64,000 nt of DNA, from NCBI RefSeq assembly GCF_963677155.1, contig NZ_OY781884.1:2558134-2622133 (forward strand), given 5' to 3'. Below, one piece after another: positions 27,801 to 35,816 of the stretch; position 1 is the stretch's first letter, and the number at the start of each line of letters is the position of its first letter. The position numbers and the translations under genes were made by a program. Under the pieces are notes generated by a model. That model saw only the letters and a program-made list of their open reading frames with translations, was not told the DNA's origin and did not search any database. Origin of the DNA: an uncultured Draconibacterium sp. (GTDB taxonomy: Bacteria > Bacteroidota > Bacteroidia > Bacteroidales > Prolixibacteraceae).

Positions 27801-27905
27801 TTGCAGCAACTGCAACGTACGGCAGCAACTGCTGGCAACAGCGAATTAGCAGACCAAATTGGAGCAAGTCTGCAAGGTTATTTCGAACGATTTGGCAACA
27901 TGTAA
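24828..27905 (+). CDS. DUF2723 membrane protein (GT117-type glycosyltransferase family)
   Basis: 1025 residues from the ATG at 24828; the frame continues upstream but runs into the repeat array. The N-terminus ([55 protein letters not shown]) is the DUF2723 signature; the acidic DCGEF and HPPGAP loop resemble GT-C glycosyltransferases. About a dozen transmembrane helices fill residues 10-600. A soluble part follows ([26 protein letters not shown]) and then TPR-like helices near the C-terminus. CAZy places the family in GT117. A role in protein or lipid glycosylation at the inner membrane is inferred. A TATCTTCG box at 24772-24779 may be its promoter element. Confidence 0.85.
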   Translation: [1025 protein letters not shown]

Positions 27906-27932
27906 TAGTTAAAAATTAAAAGCAACATACTG

Positions 27933-29201
27933 ATGAATATTTTGATTGTAGGCTCGGGAGGAAGAGAGCACGCTTTGGGATGGAAAATTAAACAAAGCGA
28001 AAAAGTAGATAATTTATTTTTTGCACCGGGAAATGCCGGCACATCCGAATTGGGAACCAATCTGGATGCTGGTGTTTCTGATTTTCAGAAAATAAAAACA
28101 CTGGTGCTCGAAAACAACATCGACCTGATGTTAGTTGGTCCCGAAGTGCCTTTGGTTGAAGGATTACACGATTTCTTTGCTGCCGATCCTGAATTGGCAT
28201 CGGTTAAGGTTGTTGGCCCGAAAAAAGCCGGTGCCGAACTGGAAGGAAGTAAGGATTTTTCGAAAGCTTTTATGGCGCGACACAATATTCCTACAGCAAA
28301 ATATTTTACGGTAACTGCCGATAATGTGGAAAACGGAATTGATTTCCTGAAAACCATGAAATCGCCGTATGTACTGAAAGCTGATGGCTTGGCAGCGGGA
28401 AAAGGTGTGTTGATTATCGATTCGCTGGAAGAAGCCCAAAGCTCGCTGAAAGAAATGCTCGACGGGCAGTTTGGTGAGGCGAGCAGCAAAGTGGTTATCG
28501 AAGAGTTTTTGAGTGGAGTGGAAGTTTCGGTATTTGTTCTTACCGATGGAAAGGACTATAAAATTCTGCCCGAAGCAAAAGATTATAAACGAATTGGCGA
28601 AGGCGACACCGGATTGAATACTGGCGGAATGGGAGCGATTACTCCAGTACCGTTTGCTGATGAAGTTTTTATGGAAAAAGTGGAGAAACAGATCATTGCC
28701 CCAACGGTTTCAGGTTTAGCAAAAGATGGAATCGACTACTGTGGTTTTATCTTTTTCGGACTGATAAATGTAAACAACGAACCGTATGTAATTGAATACA
28801 ATGTGCGCATGGGCGACCCTGAAACGGAAGCGGTTATGTTGCGGGTAAAATCTGATTTTGTGGAACTTCTTGATGGAGCTGCCACCGGGACACTTGGCGA
28901 AAAAGAAATTGAATTCGACGATCGTGCTGCCGTTACTGTAATGCTGGTTTCAGGTGGATATCCGGGAGATTACAAAAAAGGAAAAGTAATTACCGGAACT
29001 GAAAAAGTAAGCGATAGTCTGGTTTTTCATGCCGGAACAAAACAAGCAGGCGACGATGTGGTTACAGCCGGAGGCCGCGTGATTTCGGTAAGTTCGTACG
29101 GAACAGATATGAACGATGCGCTGGCTACGTCATTTAAAAACGCCGCACATATCGAATTCGAAGGAAAATATTACCGGAAAGATCTGGGATTCGATCTGTA
29201 A
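27933..29201 (+). CDS. purD: Phosphoribosylamine--glycine ligase
   Basis: 422 residues, the normal PurD length. The enzyme joins glycine to 5-phosphoribosylamine with ATP, the second step of purine synthesis. The N-terminal Rossmann-like domain has MNILIVGSGGREHALGWKI and DLMLVGPEVPLVEGL. The ATP-grasp domain has SKDFSKAFMARHNIPTA, YVLKADGLAAGKGV and VVIEEFLSGVEVS, then the PurD signature DYKRIGEGDTGLNTGGMGA and VIEYNVRMGDPETE. A C-terminal domain ends at residue 422. It starts 27 bp after the DUF2723 gene. Confidence 0.97.
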   Translation: MNILIVGSGGREHALGWKIKQSEKVDNLFFAPGNAGTSELGTNLDAGVSDFQKIKTLVLENNIDLMLVGPEVPLVEGLHDFFAADPELASVKVVGPKKAGAELEGSKDFSKAFMARHNIPTAKYFTVTADNVENGIDFLKTMKSPYVLKADGLAAGKGVLIIDSLEEAQSSLKEMLDGQFGEASSKVVIEEFLSGVEVSVFVLTDGKDYKILPEAKDYKRIGEGDTGLNTGGMGAITPVPFADEVFMEKVEKQIIAPTVSGLAKDGIDYCGFIFFGLINVNNEPYVIEYNVRMGDPETEAVMLRVKSDFVELLDGAATGTLGEKEIEFDDRAAVTVMLVSGGYPGDYKKGKVITGTEKVSDSLVFHAGTKQAGDDVVTAGGRVISVSSYGTDMNDALATSFKNAAHIEFEGKYYRKDLGFDL

Positions 29202-29220
29202 TCCTCACTGAAAAAAGATC

Positions 29221-29259
29221 CCGGACTTTGGCCGTTTTTATGGGAGGGGCAAAGTCCGG
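29221..29259. promoter_or_regulatory. Perfect 10-bp inverted repeat between purD and the next gene
   Basis: CCGGACTTTG (29221-29230) and CAAAGTCCGG (29250-29259) enclose a 19-base loop. No T-run follows, so it is not a standard terminator. It lies in the 95-bp gap before the membrane protein gene and could be an RNA processing or attenuation structure. The function is unknown. Confidence 0.5.
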
Positions 29260-29296
29260 AGTCTCGGAAACCCTAAATGTTGAGAAACAAAATGGC

Positions 29297-30292
29297 ATGA
29301 TACTAAAAAAGTTAAAGTCGAACAGTTCTGTAAGTTTGTTCCTGGTGCCTTTGGTAACAATTGTACTATGGATAAAGAGTTTGCAGCACCCGTTTGCTTA
29401 TAACTATTTTCCGGGCGAAGATCAAAACATACTTTTTAATTTTATTTACCGGCTGGTTGACGATAAACCGCTGGTGCAGGTTATTATCGGAATCGTTATG
29501 GCCGTATTACTGGCCTATGTCACGCAGTTGGTAAACGACCGGTACATGTTCATTCGTATAAAAAGTAAGCTGCCTGCTTTGTTGTTTGTGGTTATTGTAG
29601 GAGGTTTTGTACCGATGCATACTTTGCATCCGGTGTATTTTGGTGCTTTATTTATGCTGTTTGCCCTTTACCGGCTGTTTGGAATTTTTGAAACGAAAAA
29701 AGCTTATGCTTCCACTTTCGATGTTGGTTTTTTACTGGGAGTAGGGGCACTTTTTTACTTAGATGTTATGGTGTTGCTACCTGCATTTATCGTTGGAATA
29801 GCTATTCTGGGGCGTGAAGTTGGGTGGCGCGAATTTAGCACCTTGTTCCTGGGATTTTTACTACCATTTGCTTTTTCTGCGGCCTATGCTGTACTAGCCG
29901 ATAGCTGGTTGGAGGTGCTGAATATGATGAAAGAAAGTATTGTTACGCCTGTTAATCATTTCCGCTCAAATATTCCCTTGCAGGTGTACCTGGGAGCTTT
30001 AATCTTATTCACTATTGCCGGAAGTATTGGAATGTTTGGCCAATACGATACAAAAAAGATCAGTTCGCGAAAATACTTTACCGTATTTTTCTGGATTTTT
30101 ATCTTTTCGCTGGCAGGATTTGCTTTAAACCCGGTAACCTCGCAGGAAATGCTGGTTATTACTGCAATACCCGTTACGTTCCTCATTGCTAACTATTTTG
30201 TGTTTATGAAAAGCCGCTTCTGGAGCGAGTTGCTTTTTATACTTTTGTTGCTTATTGTTGTTTCCATGCAGTTCTCTTTCTATTTATTCTAA
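29297..30292 (+). CDS. Integral membrane protein, DUF6427-like
   Basis: 331 residues from the ATG at 29297; the longer frame starts inside the upstream hairpin. About nine or ten hydrophobic helices cover the length, beginning SLFLVPLVTIVLWIKSL, with the short conserved element HPVYFGALFMLFALYRLF in the middle. This matches the general layout of the DUF6427 family of Bacteroidota, found near purD. No enzymatic motif is visible. The stop codon overlaps the ATG of the carbamoyltransferase gene (TAATG), so the two are translationally coupled. Confidence 0.75.
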   Translation: MILKKLKSNSSVSLFLVPLVTIVLWIKSLQHPFAYNYFPGEDQNILFNFIYRLVDDKPLVQVIIGIVMAVLLAYVTQLVNDRYMFIRIKSKLPALLFVVIVGGFVPMHTLHPVYFGALFMLFALYRLFGIFETKKAYASTFDVGFLLGVGALFYLDVMVLLPAFIVGIAILGREVGWREFSTLFLGFLLPFAFSAAYAVLADSWLEVLNMMKESIVTPVNHFRSNIPLQVYLGALILFTIAGSIGMFGQYDTKKISSRKYFTVFFWIFIFSLAGFALNPVTSQEMLVITAIPVTFLIANYFVFMKSRFWSELLFILLLLIVVSMQFSFYLF

Positions 30293-31941
30293 TGAACAAG
30301 AACAAGTCAACTATAGCGATATATGGTATCCAGGATCGGTTTGATTATGAACACCCATTTTATGTGCACGACCATAATCTGGCTTTGATGCAAAACGGGA
30401 AAATGGAGTGGTTCTTACAGCAAGAAAGGATTTCGCGCCGCAAACGAGATAATTCGCTTCATATTCACCTGAAATCGATTTTAAAAGAAAAGAAACTACT
30501 GGGCAAAGATTACGATCTGGTTTTTGTCGATAATGTGGTGGGGCGCACCTTTTTGCTGCAAAATGGCGAGGCGCGTTTTGAAGCGCCGTTAAACCAGAAA
30601 TTGGCCACCGGTTTGGAAAAAGGCAAATGCTGGTGGTTTGGCGAAGAGAAAGATGCCTGGGTGTTGAATCACGAGTTGGCACATATGTTCTCGTGCCTGC
30701 CATTTTACGGAAACCTGCAGAACAACAGCCTGTTGGTTCATTTTGATGGTGGTGCGAGTTTAAGTAATTTCTCGGCTGCAGTTTATAAAAACGGTCAGTT
30801 TGAGTGGCTCGAATATCACTGGGATTTAAAACCCTATTCAACACTGTTTAATGCCAATGCACTGGTGTTTGCTATAATCGGGGCAAAGCTACCCGAACAA
30901 AATGCCGTTCCCGGAAAATTTATGGGATTTTCGGGACTCGGAAATTACCGCTCCGAGTTGGGCGATTGGTTGAAGAACAACAATTTCTTCCAGGATATTT
31001 GGGGAAAAACATCAGTGTTTTTCGAAGCTACTAAAAACGACTGGGGAGTCGATCTGAAATCGTTTAACCAAAAAGATCCCTTTGTTCAGGATGTTGCGGC
31101 GACACTGCAGGGACTTTTCTCGCAGGAGATAGTAAAGAAGCTGAAGTATCTGCAGGAAAAAACAGGTGCTGATAATTTATACTACACCGGTGGATCGGCT
31201 TTAAATATTGTGGCTAACACACGTATTGTAAATAGCGGAATATTCAGGCAGGTTTTCATCCCACCGTGCACCGAAGATTCTGGTCTGGCTTTGGGAGCCG
31301 CAGCTTTTGCCGAGTGGAAAAAGCATGGAAAAGTTGAGGTGAGCTCAGCTTATTTAAACAATTGGAGAATTGAAAGTTATAAAGCTGATTTCTCGGAGGA
31401 AACCATAAACGAAGTGGCCGAAAAACTCGCAGCCAAAAAGCTGATTGGGATTTGCAATAATTTTGGAGAAGCCGGGCCGCGCGCTTTGGGAAACCGCAGT
31501 ATTTTAGCATTTGCCGGATCAAAAGAGCTGTCGAAAAAACTGAGCATAGAGAAGAAAGGTCGCGAATGGTACCGGCCGCTGGCACCAGTGGCTTTAGAAG
31601 AAAATGTAAAGTACTTTACCGGGCAGTCAGCAATTCATCCTTTATCGAAATTTATGTTGCTCGATTTTGCTATTCTTCCCGAAAAACAACAGGAAATAAC
31701 CGGAGCTATTCATGCTGACGGAACCGCGCGTTTTCAAAGCATTTCAAAAGAATCGGATAACCCGTTTTTATTTGCCTTGCTGAAACGTCTGGATGAAAAG
31801 TATAGTATAAAAGCGCTGATAAATACCTCGTTTAATGCAGGTGGCGAACCCATCGTTCATACGGAAGAGGATGCGTTGCAGTCGGCAAAAAAAATGCAAC
31901 TCGACGGCGTGGTTTTAAATGGAAAGTTTCTTCAGCTTTAA
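30292..31941 (+). CDS. Carbamoyltransferase (NodU/CmcH/TobZ family)
   Basis: 549 residues. The N-terminal ASKHA-type domain includes NHELAHMFS (the HxxxH metal motif, about residue 120), LVHFDGGAS and YTGGSALNIVANTRI. The C-terminal domain carries GICNNFGEAGPRALGNRSILA and INTSFNAGGEPIVHTEEDAL, typical of NodU/CmcH. The family transfers carbamoyl from carbamoyl phosphate, through a carbamoyl-adenylate, to hydroxyl groups of antibiotics, Nod factors or glycans. The natural acceptor here is not known; an envelope glycan is plausible given the membrane protein it is coupled to. It overlaps that gene by one base and is followed by tsaB. Confidence 0.87.
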   Translation: MNKNKSTIAIYGIQDRFDYEHPFYVHDHNLALMQNGKMEWFLQQERISRRKRDNSLHIHLKSILKEKKLLGKDYDLVFVDNVVGRTFLLQNGEARFEAPLNQKLATGLEKGKCWWFGEEKDAWVLNHELAHMFSCLPFYGNLQNNSLLVHFDGGASLSNFSAAVYKNGQFEWLEYHWDLKPYSTLFNANALVFAIIGAKLPEQNAVPGKFMGFSGLGNYRSELGDWLKNNNFFQDIWGKTSVFFEATKNDWGVDLKSFNQKDPFVQDVAATLQGLFSQEIVKKLKYLQEKTGADNLYYTGGSALNIVANTRIVNSGIFRQVFIPPCTEDSGLALGAAAFAEWKKHGKVEVSSAYLNNWRIESYKADFSEETINEVAEKLAAKKLIGICNNFGEAGPRALGNRSILAFAGSKELSKKLSIEKKGREWYRPLAPVALEENVKYFTGQSAIHPLSKFMLLDFAILPEKQQEITGAIHADGTARFQSISKESDNPFLFALLKRLDEKYSIKALINTSFNAGGEPIVHTEEDALQSAKKMQLDGVVLNGKFLQL

Positions 31942-31974
31942 CTATTTTTGCAGAACTTTGTTAAAAGAACTCAA

Positions 31975-32688
31975 ATGGCAATTATTTTAAATATCGAAAC
32001 ATCAACCGAAGTTTGTTCGGTTTCATTGGCAGAAGACGGTAAAACGCTTTACCAAAAGGAGAGTATCGAGGGATTAAATCACTCGAAGTTACTTACTGTT
32101 TTTATTGAAGATCTTTTAAGCGAAAATAATTTCGACATTCATAAAATTGATGCGGTAGCAGTGAGTAAAGGCCCGGGATCGTACACCGGTTTGCGCATTG
32201 GCGTGTCGGTGGCAAAAGGCTTGTGTTATGGGCTGGATAAACCCCTTATTGGAATTGGTTCGATTGAGGCAATGGGGTATTACGTTGCCGAAAACACTGG
32301 TGAATTCTACGAAGCTGCTGATGGAGAAGAGCTGTTGTTTTGCCCGATGATTGATGCCCGACGTATGGAAGTTTATACCGCTCTTTTCGAAAAAGGAGGG
32401 AAGGCCGTAAGCGATGTTACCGCTGAAATTATTGATGAAAACTCATTTGCAGAGCATCTTCAAACAAAAAATATATTGTTTTTTGGAAATGGAGCCGATA
32501 AATGCCGCGAAAAAATAACGCACGCAAATGCCTTGTTTAACGGGCCCGATAAAACAACGGCACGATTTATGCAAAATCTGGCAGAAATTAAGTATAACAA
32601 AAAGGAATTTGAAGACGTTGCTTATTTCGAGCCTTTTTATTTAAAGGATTTTGTAGCAACCATTCCAAAAAACAAAATATTAAAATGA
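31975..32688 (+). CDS. tsaB: tRNA threonylcarbamoyladenosine biosynthesis protein TsaB
   Basis: 237 residues from the ATG at 31975. MAIILNIETSTEVCSVSLAEDGK, DAVAVSKGPGSYTGLRIGVSVAKGL and FCPMIDARRMEVYTALF are the TsaB signatures. TsaB is the non-catalytic ASKHA partner of TsaD in making t6A at position 37 of ANN-decoding tRNAs. A TATTTTTG box (31943-31950) lies 25 bases before the start, within the end of the carbamoyltransferase gene. The stop overlaps the next gene by four bases (ATGA). Confidence 0.94.
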   Translation: MAIILNIETSTEVCSVSLAEDGKTLYQKESIEGLNHSKLLTVFIEDLLSENNFDIHKIDAVAVSKGPGSYTGLRIGVSVAKGLCYGLDKPLIGIGSIEAMGYYVAENTGEFYEAADGEELLFCPMIDARRMEVYTALFEKGGKAVSDVTAEIIDENSFAEHLQTKNILFFGNGADKCREKITHANALFNGPDKTTARFMQNLAEIKYNKKEFEDVAYFEPFYLKDFVATIPKNKILK

Positions 32689-33419
32689 GCAAGTTATTCT
32701 CCATACTAATCGTTTTTTTCCTTGCAACGCAAACATCAAGTGCCGAGGATATTTCAATAAAGTTTAACCTGAAATTTGGTTTCGTTAAAGGTGGCGAAGC
32801 TGAAATGACCATCAGCGATACGGTTTTTAATGGTCGGCCTGCCATTCATTACCATGTAATGGGAAGAACAACGGGGCTGGCCAATAAACTATATGGCGTT
32901 TACGATATTTACGAAACCTATGTTGATGCCGAAACGCGCCTTCCGGTAAAAACAATCCGAAATGTAAAAGAAGGAAACTATCGTCGTTACACAGAAACAC
33001 TTTTTTACCACGATGTTGATTCGATAAATAGTAGCCGTAGTGGTTGGCGTGCTGTGCCCGATGATCTGCTCGATCTGGTTTCAGTGTTCTTTTATTTCGT
33101 ACACAAAAATCCATTCGAGAATCTTCAGTCCGGCGATGCAGTTGTTTATCCTACTATTAATGCCGATAAAATATCGGACATATCGATACAGTATTTGCGC
33201 GACGAGAAAGTTAAAACCGATGTTGGAAAGGTAGATTGCCACGTGTTAACACCCTCGGTACGGAAAGGGAAAGTGCTTGAAAAATCGGACGGAGTACGGT
33301 TTTACCTGGCAAAAGATGAGAAAGTGCCGGTTTACATAGAATTCGACATGCGGGTGGGGTCGCTTAAAGCCGTTATAAAACATTATAAGGTTAATGGCGT
33401 AGAACAAAGTTTAAAGTAG
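32685..33419 (+). CDS. DUF3108 domain-containing periplasmic protein
   Basis: 244 residues with a signal peptide (MSKLFSILIVFFLATQTSSAED). The body is beta-rich and fits DUF3108: LKFGFVKGGEAEMTISD, HVMGRTTGLANKLYGVYDIYETYVD, NVKEGNYRRYTETLFYH and a C-terminal VYIEFDMRVGSLKAVIKHY. The fold is related to LolA/LolB-like or lipid-binding barrels in the periplasm; no specific function is established. It is coupled to tsaB through an ATGA overlap. Confidence 0.85.
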   Translation: MSKLFSILIVFFLATQTSSAEDISIKFNLKFGFVKGGEAEMTISDTVFNGRPAIHYHVMGRTTGLANKLYGVYDIYETYVDAETRLPVKTIRNVKEGNYRRYTETLFYHDVDSINSSRSGWRAVPDDLLDLVSVFFYFVHKNPFENLQSGDAVVYPTINADKISDISIQYLRDEKVKTDVGKVDCHVLTPSVRKGKVLEKSDGVRFYLAKDEKVPVYIEFDMRVGSLKAVIKHYKVNGVEQSLK

Positions 33420-33454
33420 ATTTCCTGCTCTTGAGTAAAAGCGTATAGAAATGC

Positions 33455-33483
33455 TTGATTTTTAACGGATTTAATTATTTTTG
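33455..33483 (+). promoter_or_regulatory. Bacteroidota-type promoter of efp
   Basis: TTG (33455-33457), an 18-bp spacer and TATTTTTG (33476-33483), in full agreement with the TTG/TAnnTTTG consensus. It lies 30 bases upstream of the efp start. Confidence 0.75.
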
Positions 33484-33512
33484 CACCGCATATAAAAAGA
33501 AATTAATTTATC

Positions 33513-34082
33513 ATGGCTTCTACAGCAGATTTTAAAAATGGAATGTGTTTTTTGTTCAAAGGTGAAATTTACACCATTGTATCATTCCTTCACGTAAAAC
33601 CGGGTAAAGGTCCCGCTTTCGTGCGTACAAAACTTAAAAATGTAAAAACCGGAAGGGTAATTGAAAATACATTTAACTCAGGTGTTAAGGTTGATGATGT
33701 TCGTGTTGAGCGTCGTTCTTACCAGTTCCTTTATCGCGATGATATGGGATTAAATGTAATGAATACTGAAACATACGAGCAGATTTCTATTCCTGATTCG
33801 ATGGTTGAAAACAACGACCTGATGAAAGAAGGACAGGTAATTGAAATTCAGTTTCATGCCGAAGAGGAATTACCTTTAACAGCAGAAATGCCCGATAAAG
33901 TTGAGTTAACAATTACTTCAACCATTGAAGGTGAAAAAGGTAACACGGCAAGTTCAACGGCATTAAAACCTGCTACAGTTGAAACAGGTGCCGAACTTAT
34001 GGTGCCAATGTTTATTAACGAAGGCGATGTAATTCGCGTAAACACTGCCGACCGCTCATACAGCGAACGTGTAAAACAGTAA
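33513..34082 (+). CDS. efp: Translation elongation factor P
   Basis: 189 residues, the standard three-domain length. The N-terminal KOW-like domain carries the ribosome-facing loop HVKPGKGPAFVRTKLKN with Lys32 at the tip (equivalent to the modified lysine of E. coli EF-P). OB domains follow, and the C-terminus has DVIRVNTADRSYSERVKQ. EF-P relieves ribosome stalling at polyproline. A strong promoter precedes it and a terminator follows, so it is a single-gene unit. Confidence 0.97.
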   Translation: MASTADFKNGMCFLFKGEIYTIVSFLHVKPGKGPAFVRTKLKNVKTGRVIENTFNSGVKVDDVRVERRSYQFLYRDDMGLNVMNTETYEQISIPDSMVENNDLMKEGQVIEIQFHAEEELPLTAEMPDKVELTITSTIEGEKGNTASSTALKPATVETGAELMVPMFINEGDVIRVNTADRSYSERVKQ

Positions 34083-34105
34083 ATAAAAGTTTACTAAATA
34101 AAGGA

Positions 34106-34147
34106 AGGCCGCCGCAGAAACATTTTCCGCGACGGCCTTTTTCTTTA
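34106..34147 (+). terminator. Intrinsic terminator after efp
   Basis: AAGGCCGCCGCAGAAA (34106-34121) pairs with the segment ending at 34140 (TTTCCGCGACGGCCTT) with two mismatches and a short loop, followed by TTTTTCTTT. It can also serve the convergent gene ending at 34186. Confidence 0.8.
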
Positions 34148-34185
34148 ACTAACCAAACTAATTATGCGTATGCTATATGTTTCTT

Positions 34186-34584
34186 TTATTCCCAAATCTT
34201 TGAATCCAACATCCAATTTTCCACTGTTAATTTTTCTTCTGCCATTGTTTCAGTAATTGCCCAGGTTGCTTTGTCAGTCATCCAGTTTTCCACTTCCAAA
34301 GCTATTTTCGGCTCAAAATTGAAGTGGCTGTGGGTATGCCATATTCTATGATTTGTCATCCAGTCTTCCACTTTTAGTGCTGCGTCTGTTTCGTAGGTAA
34401 AAAATGACATCTCAGATGCATTCCAAATTGTTTCGTCGATCATCCAGTCTTCCACCTGAAGAGTTGTTTCAGCCTTATTTGTGTTGGTTAATTTAGTAGC
34501 CGAGGCATCTGCTTTAATTCCAACTGCCATTAGTAGTAGAGCGATGAATGTTGCTGCTGTTACTTGTTTAATTTTTGTTTTCAT
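34186..34584 (-). CDS. Small secreted protein of four VE(D/N)WM repeats, unknown function
   Basis: 132 residues from the ATG at 34584 (MKTKIKQVTAATFIALLLMAVGIKADASA is a signal peptide; the longer start at 34623 would add a charged leader). The mature part contains four copies, roughly 25 residues apart, of a motif L-x-V-E-(D/N)-W-M-x-(D/N)-x-x-x-W: LQVEDWMIDETIW, LKVEDWMTNHRIW, LEVENWMTDKATW and LTVENWMLDSKIW. The conserved aromatic pairs suggest short amphipathic helices or strands that recur. I do not recognise the family. It stands alone between efp and a CDF transporter. Confidence 0.75.
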   Translation of the reverse strand: MKTKIKQVTAATFIALLLMAVGIKADASATKLTNTNKAETTLQVEDWMIDETIWNASEMSFFTYETDAALKVEDWMTNHRIWHTHSHFNFEPKIALEVENWMTDKATWAITETMAEEKLTVENWMLDSKIWE

Positions 34585-34623
34585 GTCTTCTGCTTTTTTA
34601 ATTTGATTCAAATCTAAGCGCAA

Positions 34624-35018
34624 AGCTGTTGCTGTGAAAATGAAATAGAAGAACCGGGCTATTTTATCGACGGATTGGAATTTTGTCAGATTTATAACAA
34701 CCTGGAATTATGAAGATTTGGTGTAATTAACTGTGGTCCCGAATTATAAATAGCGACAGTTTTATTGCTTAGTGGTATTAAACGACCGATTGTCTTGTTG
34801 GGTTTTTTATTTGTCGTTTCAATTATGATTTAATTAAACCTTCTAATAGTTTGATCATTTAACTACTTTGTTTATTTATAGCTAATATAAATGTGCAGGG
34901 CTAAACCGCAACTATATATATTAAAATAAACAGGAAGTAAACGAGGATGGAACCTAATTGATTATGTGATAAAATAATCAATATTGGCCGGTTGCATAAT
35001 AGAAGTTAAATTTAAGTG
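34624..35018. other. Intergenic stretch, no gene supported
   Basis: About 395 AT-rich bases upstream of the VE(D/N)WM-repeat gene and downstream of the minus-strand CDF gene. I see no clear hairpin, promoter pair or repeat in it. Confidence 0.5.
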
Positions 35019-35816
35019 TTACTTTCCGAGTTTTAGTATTCGTATGGCCCCTCTTACAACAATTAGAAATACGATGGAGCCAATGATTAAATCGGGATAT
35101 TTCGATTGTGTTAGCAGTACCAGTACACCGGCCAAAATCACTCCGCTGTTAATAATTACATCGTTCGAGGTAAATATCATACTGGCTTTCATGTGTGCTT
35201 CCTTGCTTTTCGATTTTTGAAGCAGCAGCAAACAAATGGCGTTTGCAATAAGCGCCAAAACCGAAATGCCAATCATTATGCGGTAATCCGGCATGGCTTC
35301 AAATTGTATAAAGCGCCTCACCACTTCAATAATTCCCAGTAAAGCAAGTGTAAGCTGAAAGTAACCGCTTAGTCGTGCTACTTTCTTTTTTCGCATAACT
35401 GTTGAACCAACGGCCCAAAGACTCAGCCCGTAAACAAATGAATCGGCAAGCATATCGAGAGAGTCGGCTACTAATCCCATAGATTTGGAAATCAAACCTG
35501 TGGTCATTTCAATAATGAAAAAGCCAAAATTGATTAAAAGTACCGACCAAAGTAGTTTCGATTGTACGTCGGAACTTTCCGTTGCAAACTCGTTTTCATC
35601 TATCTCGCGGGTAGCCGAAAGTTTTGCACCAAAATTCAGTGATTCCAAGCGCGACAGAATTTCCGCATCTTCTTCGGAGTGAAAAACGGTAAGGTTGCGG
35701 TTTTCAATATCAAACTCCAGTTGTTTTATGGCTTGGATTCCGTCTAGTTTCATCCGAATCATATTCTCTTCGGAAGGACAATCCATTTTTGCGATATGGT
35801 ATTCTGATTTAAACAT
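35019..35816 (-). CDS. CDF-family cation transporter with N-terminal HMA-like domain
   Basis: 265 residues. The first 70 resemble a heavy-metal-associated domain (YHIAKMDCPSEENMIRMKL), but with a single Cys (MDCPSE) instead of the usual CxxC. Five or six helices of a cation diffusion facilitator follow, with ADSLDMLADSF in the second helix giving the metal-binding DxxxD. The partner site in the fifth helix (FTSNDVIINSGV) has D but lacks the usual histidine four residues before it. The C-terminal cytoplasmic domain is missing. It probably moves divalent metal ions out of the cytoplasm; the metal is unknown. It was the neighbour of the tRNA-fMet gene before the element inserted. Confidence 0.82.
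   Translation of the reverse strand: MFKSEYHIAKMDCPSEENMIRMKLDGIQAIKQLEFDIENRNLTVFHSEEDAEILSRLESLNFGAKLSATREIDENEFATESSDVQSKLLWSVLLINFGFFIIEMTTGLISKSMGLVADSLDMLADSFVYGLSLWAVGSTVMRKKKVARLSGYFQLTLALLGIIEVVRRFIQFEAMPDYRIMIGISVLALIANAICLLLLQKSKSKEAHMKASMIFTSNDVIINSGVILAGVLVLLTQSKYPDLIIGSIVFLIVVRGAIRILKLGK

Noticed and set aside
30311-30844. Minus-strand frame of 177 codons inside the carbamoyltransferase gene
   Set aside because: Antisense shadow; the plus-strand protein has clear family motifs along its whole length.
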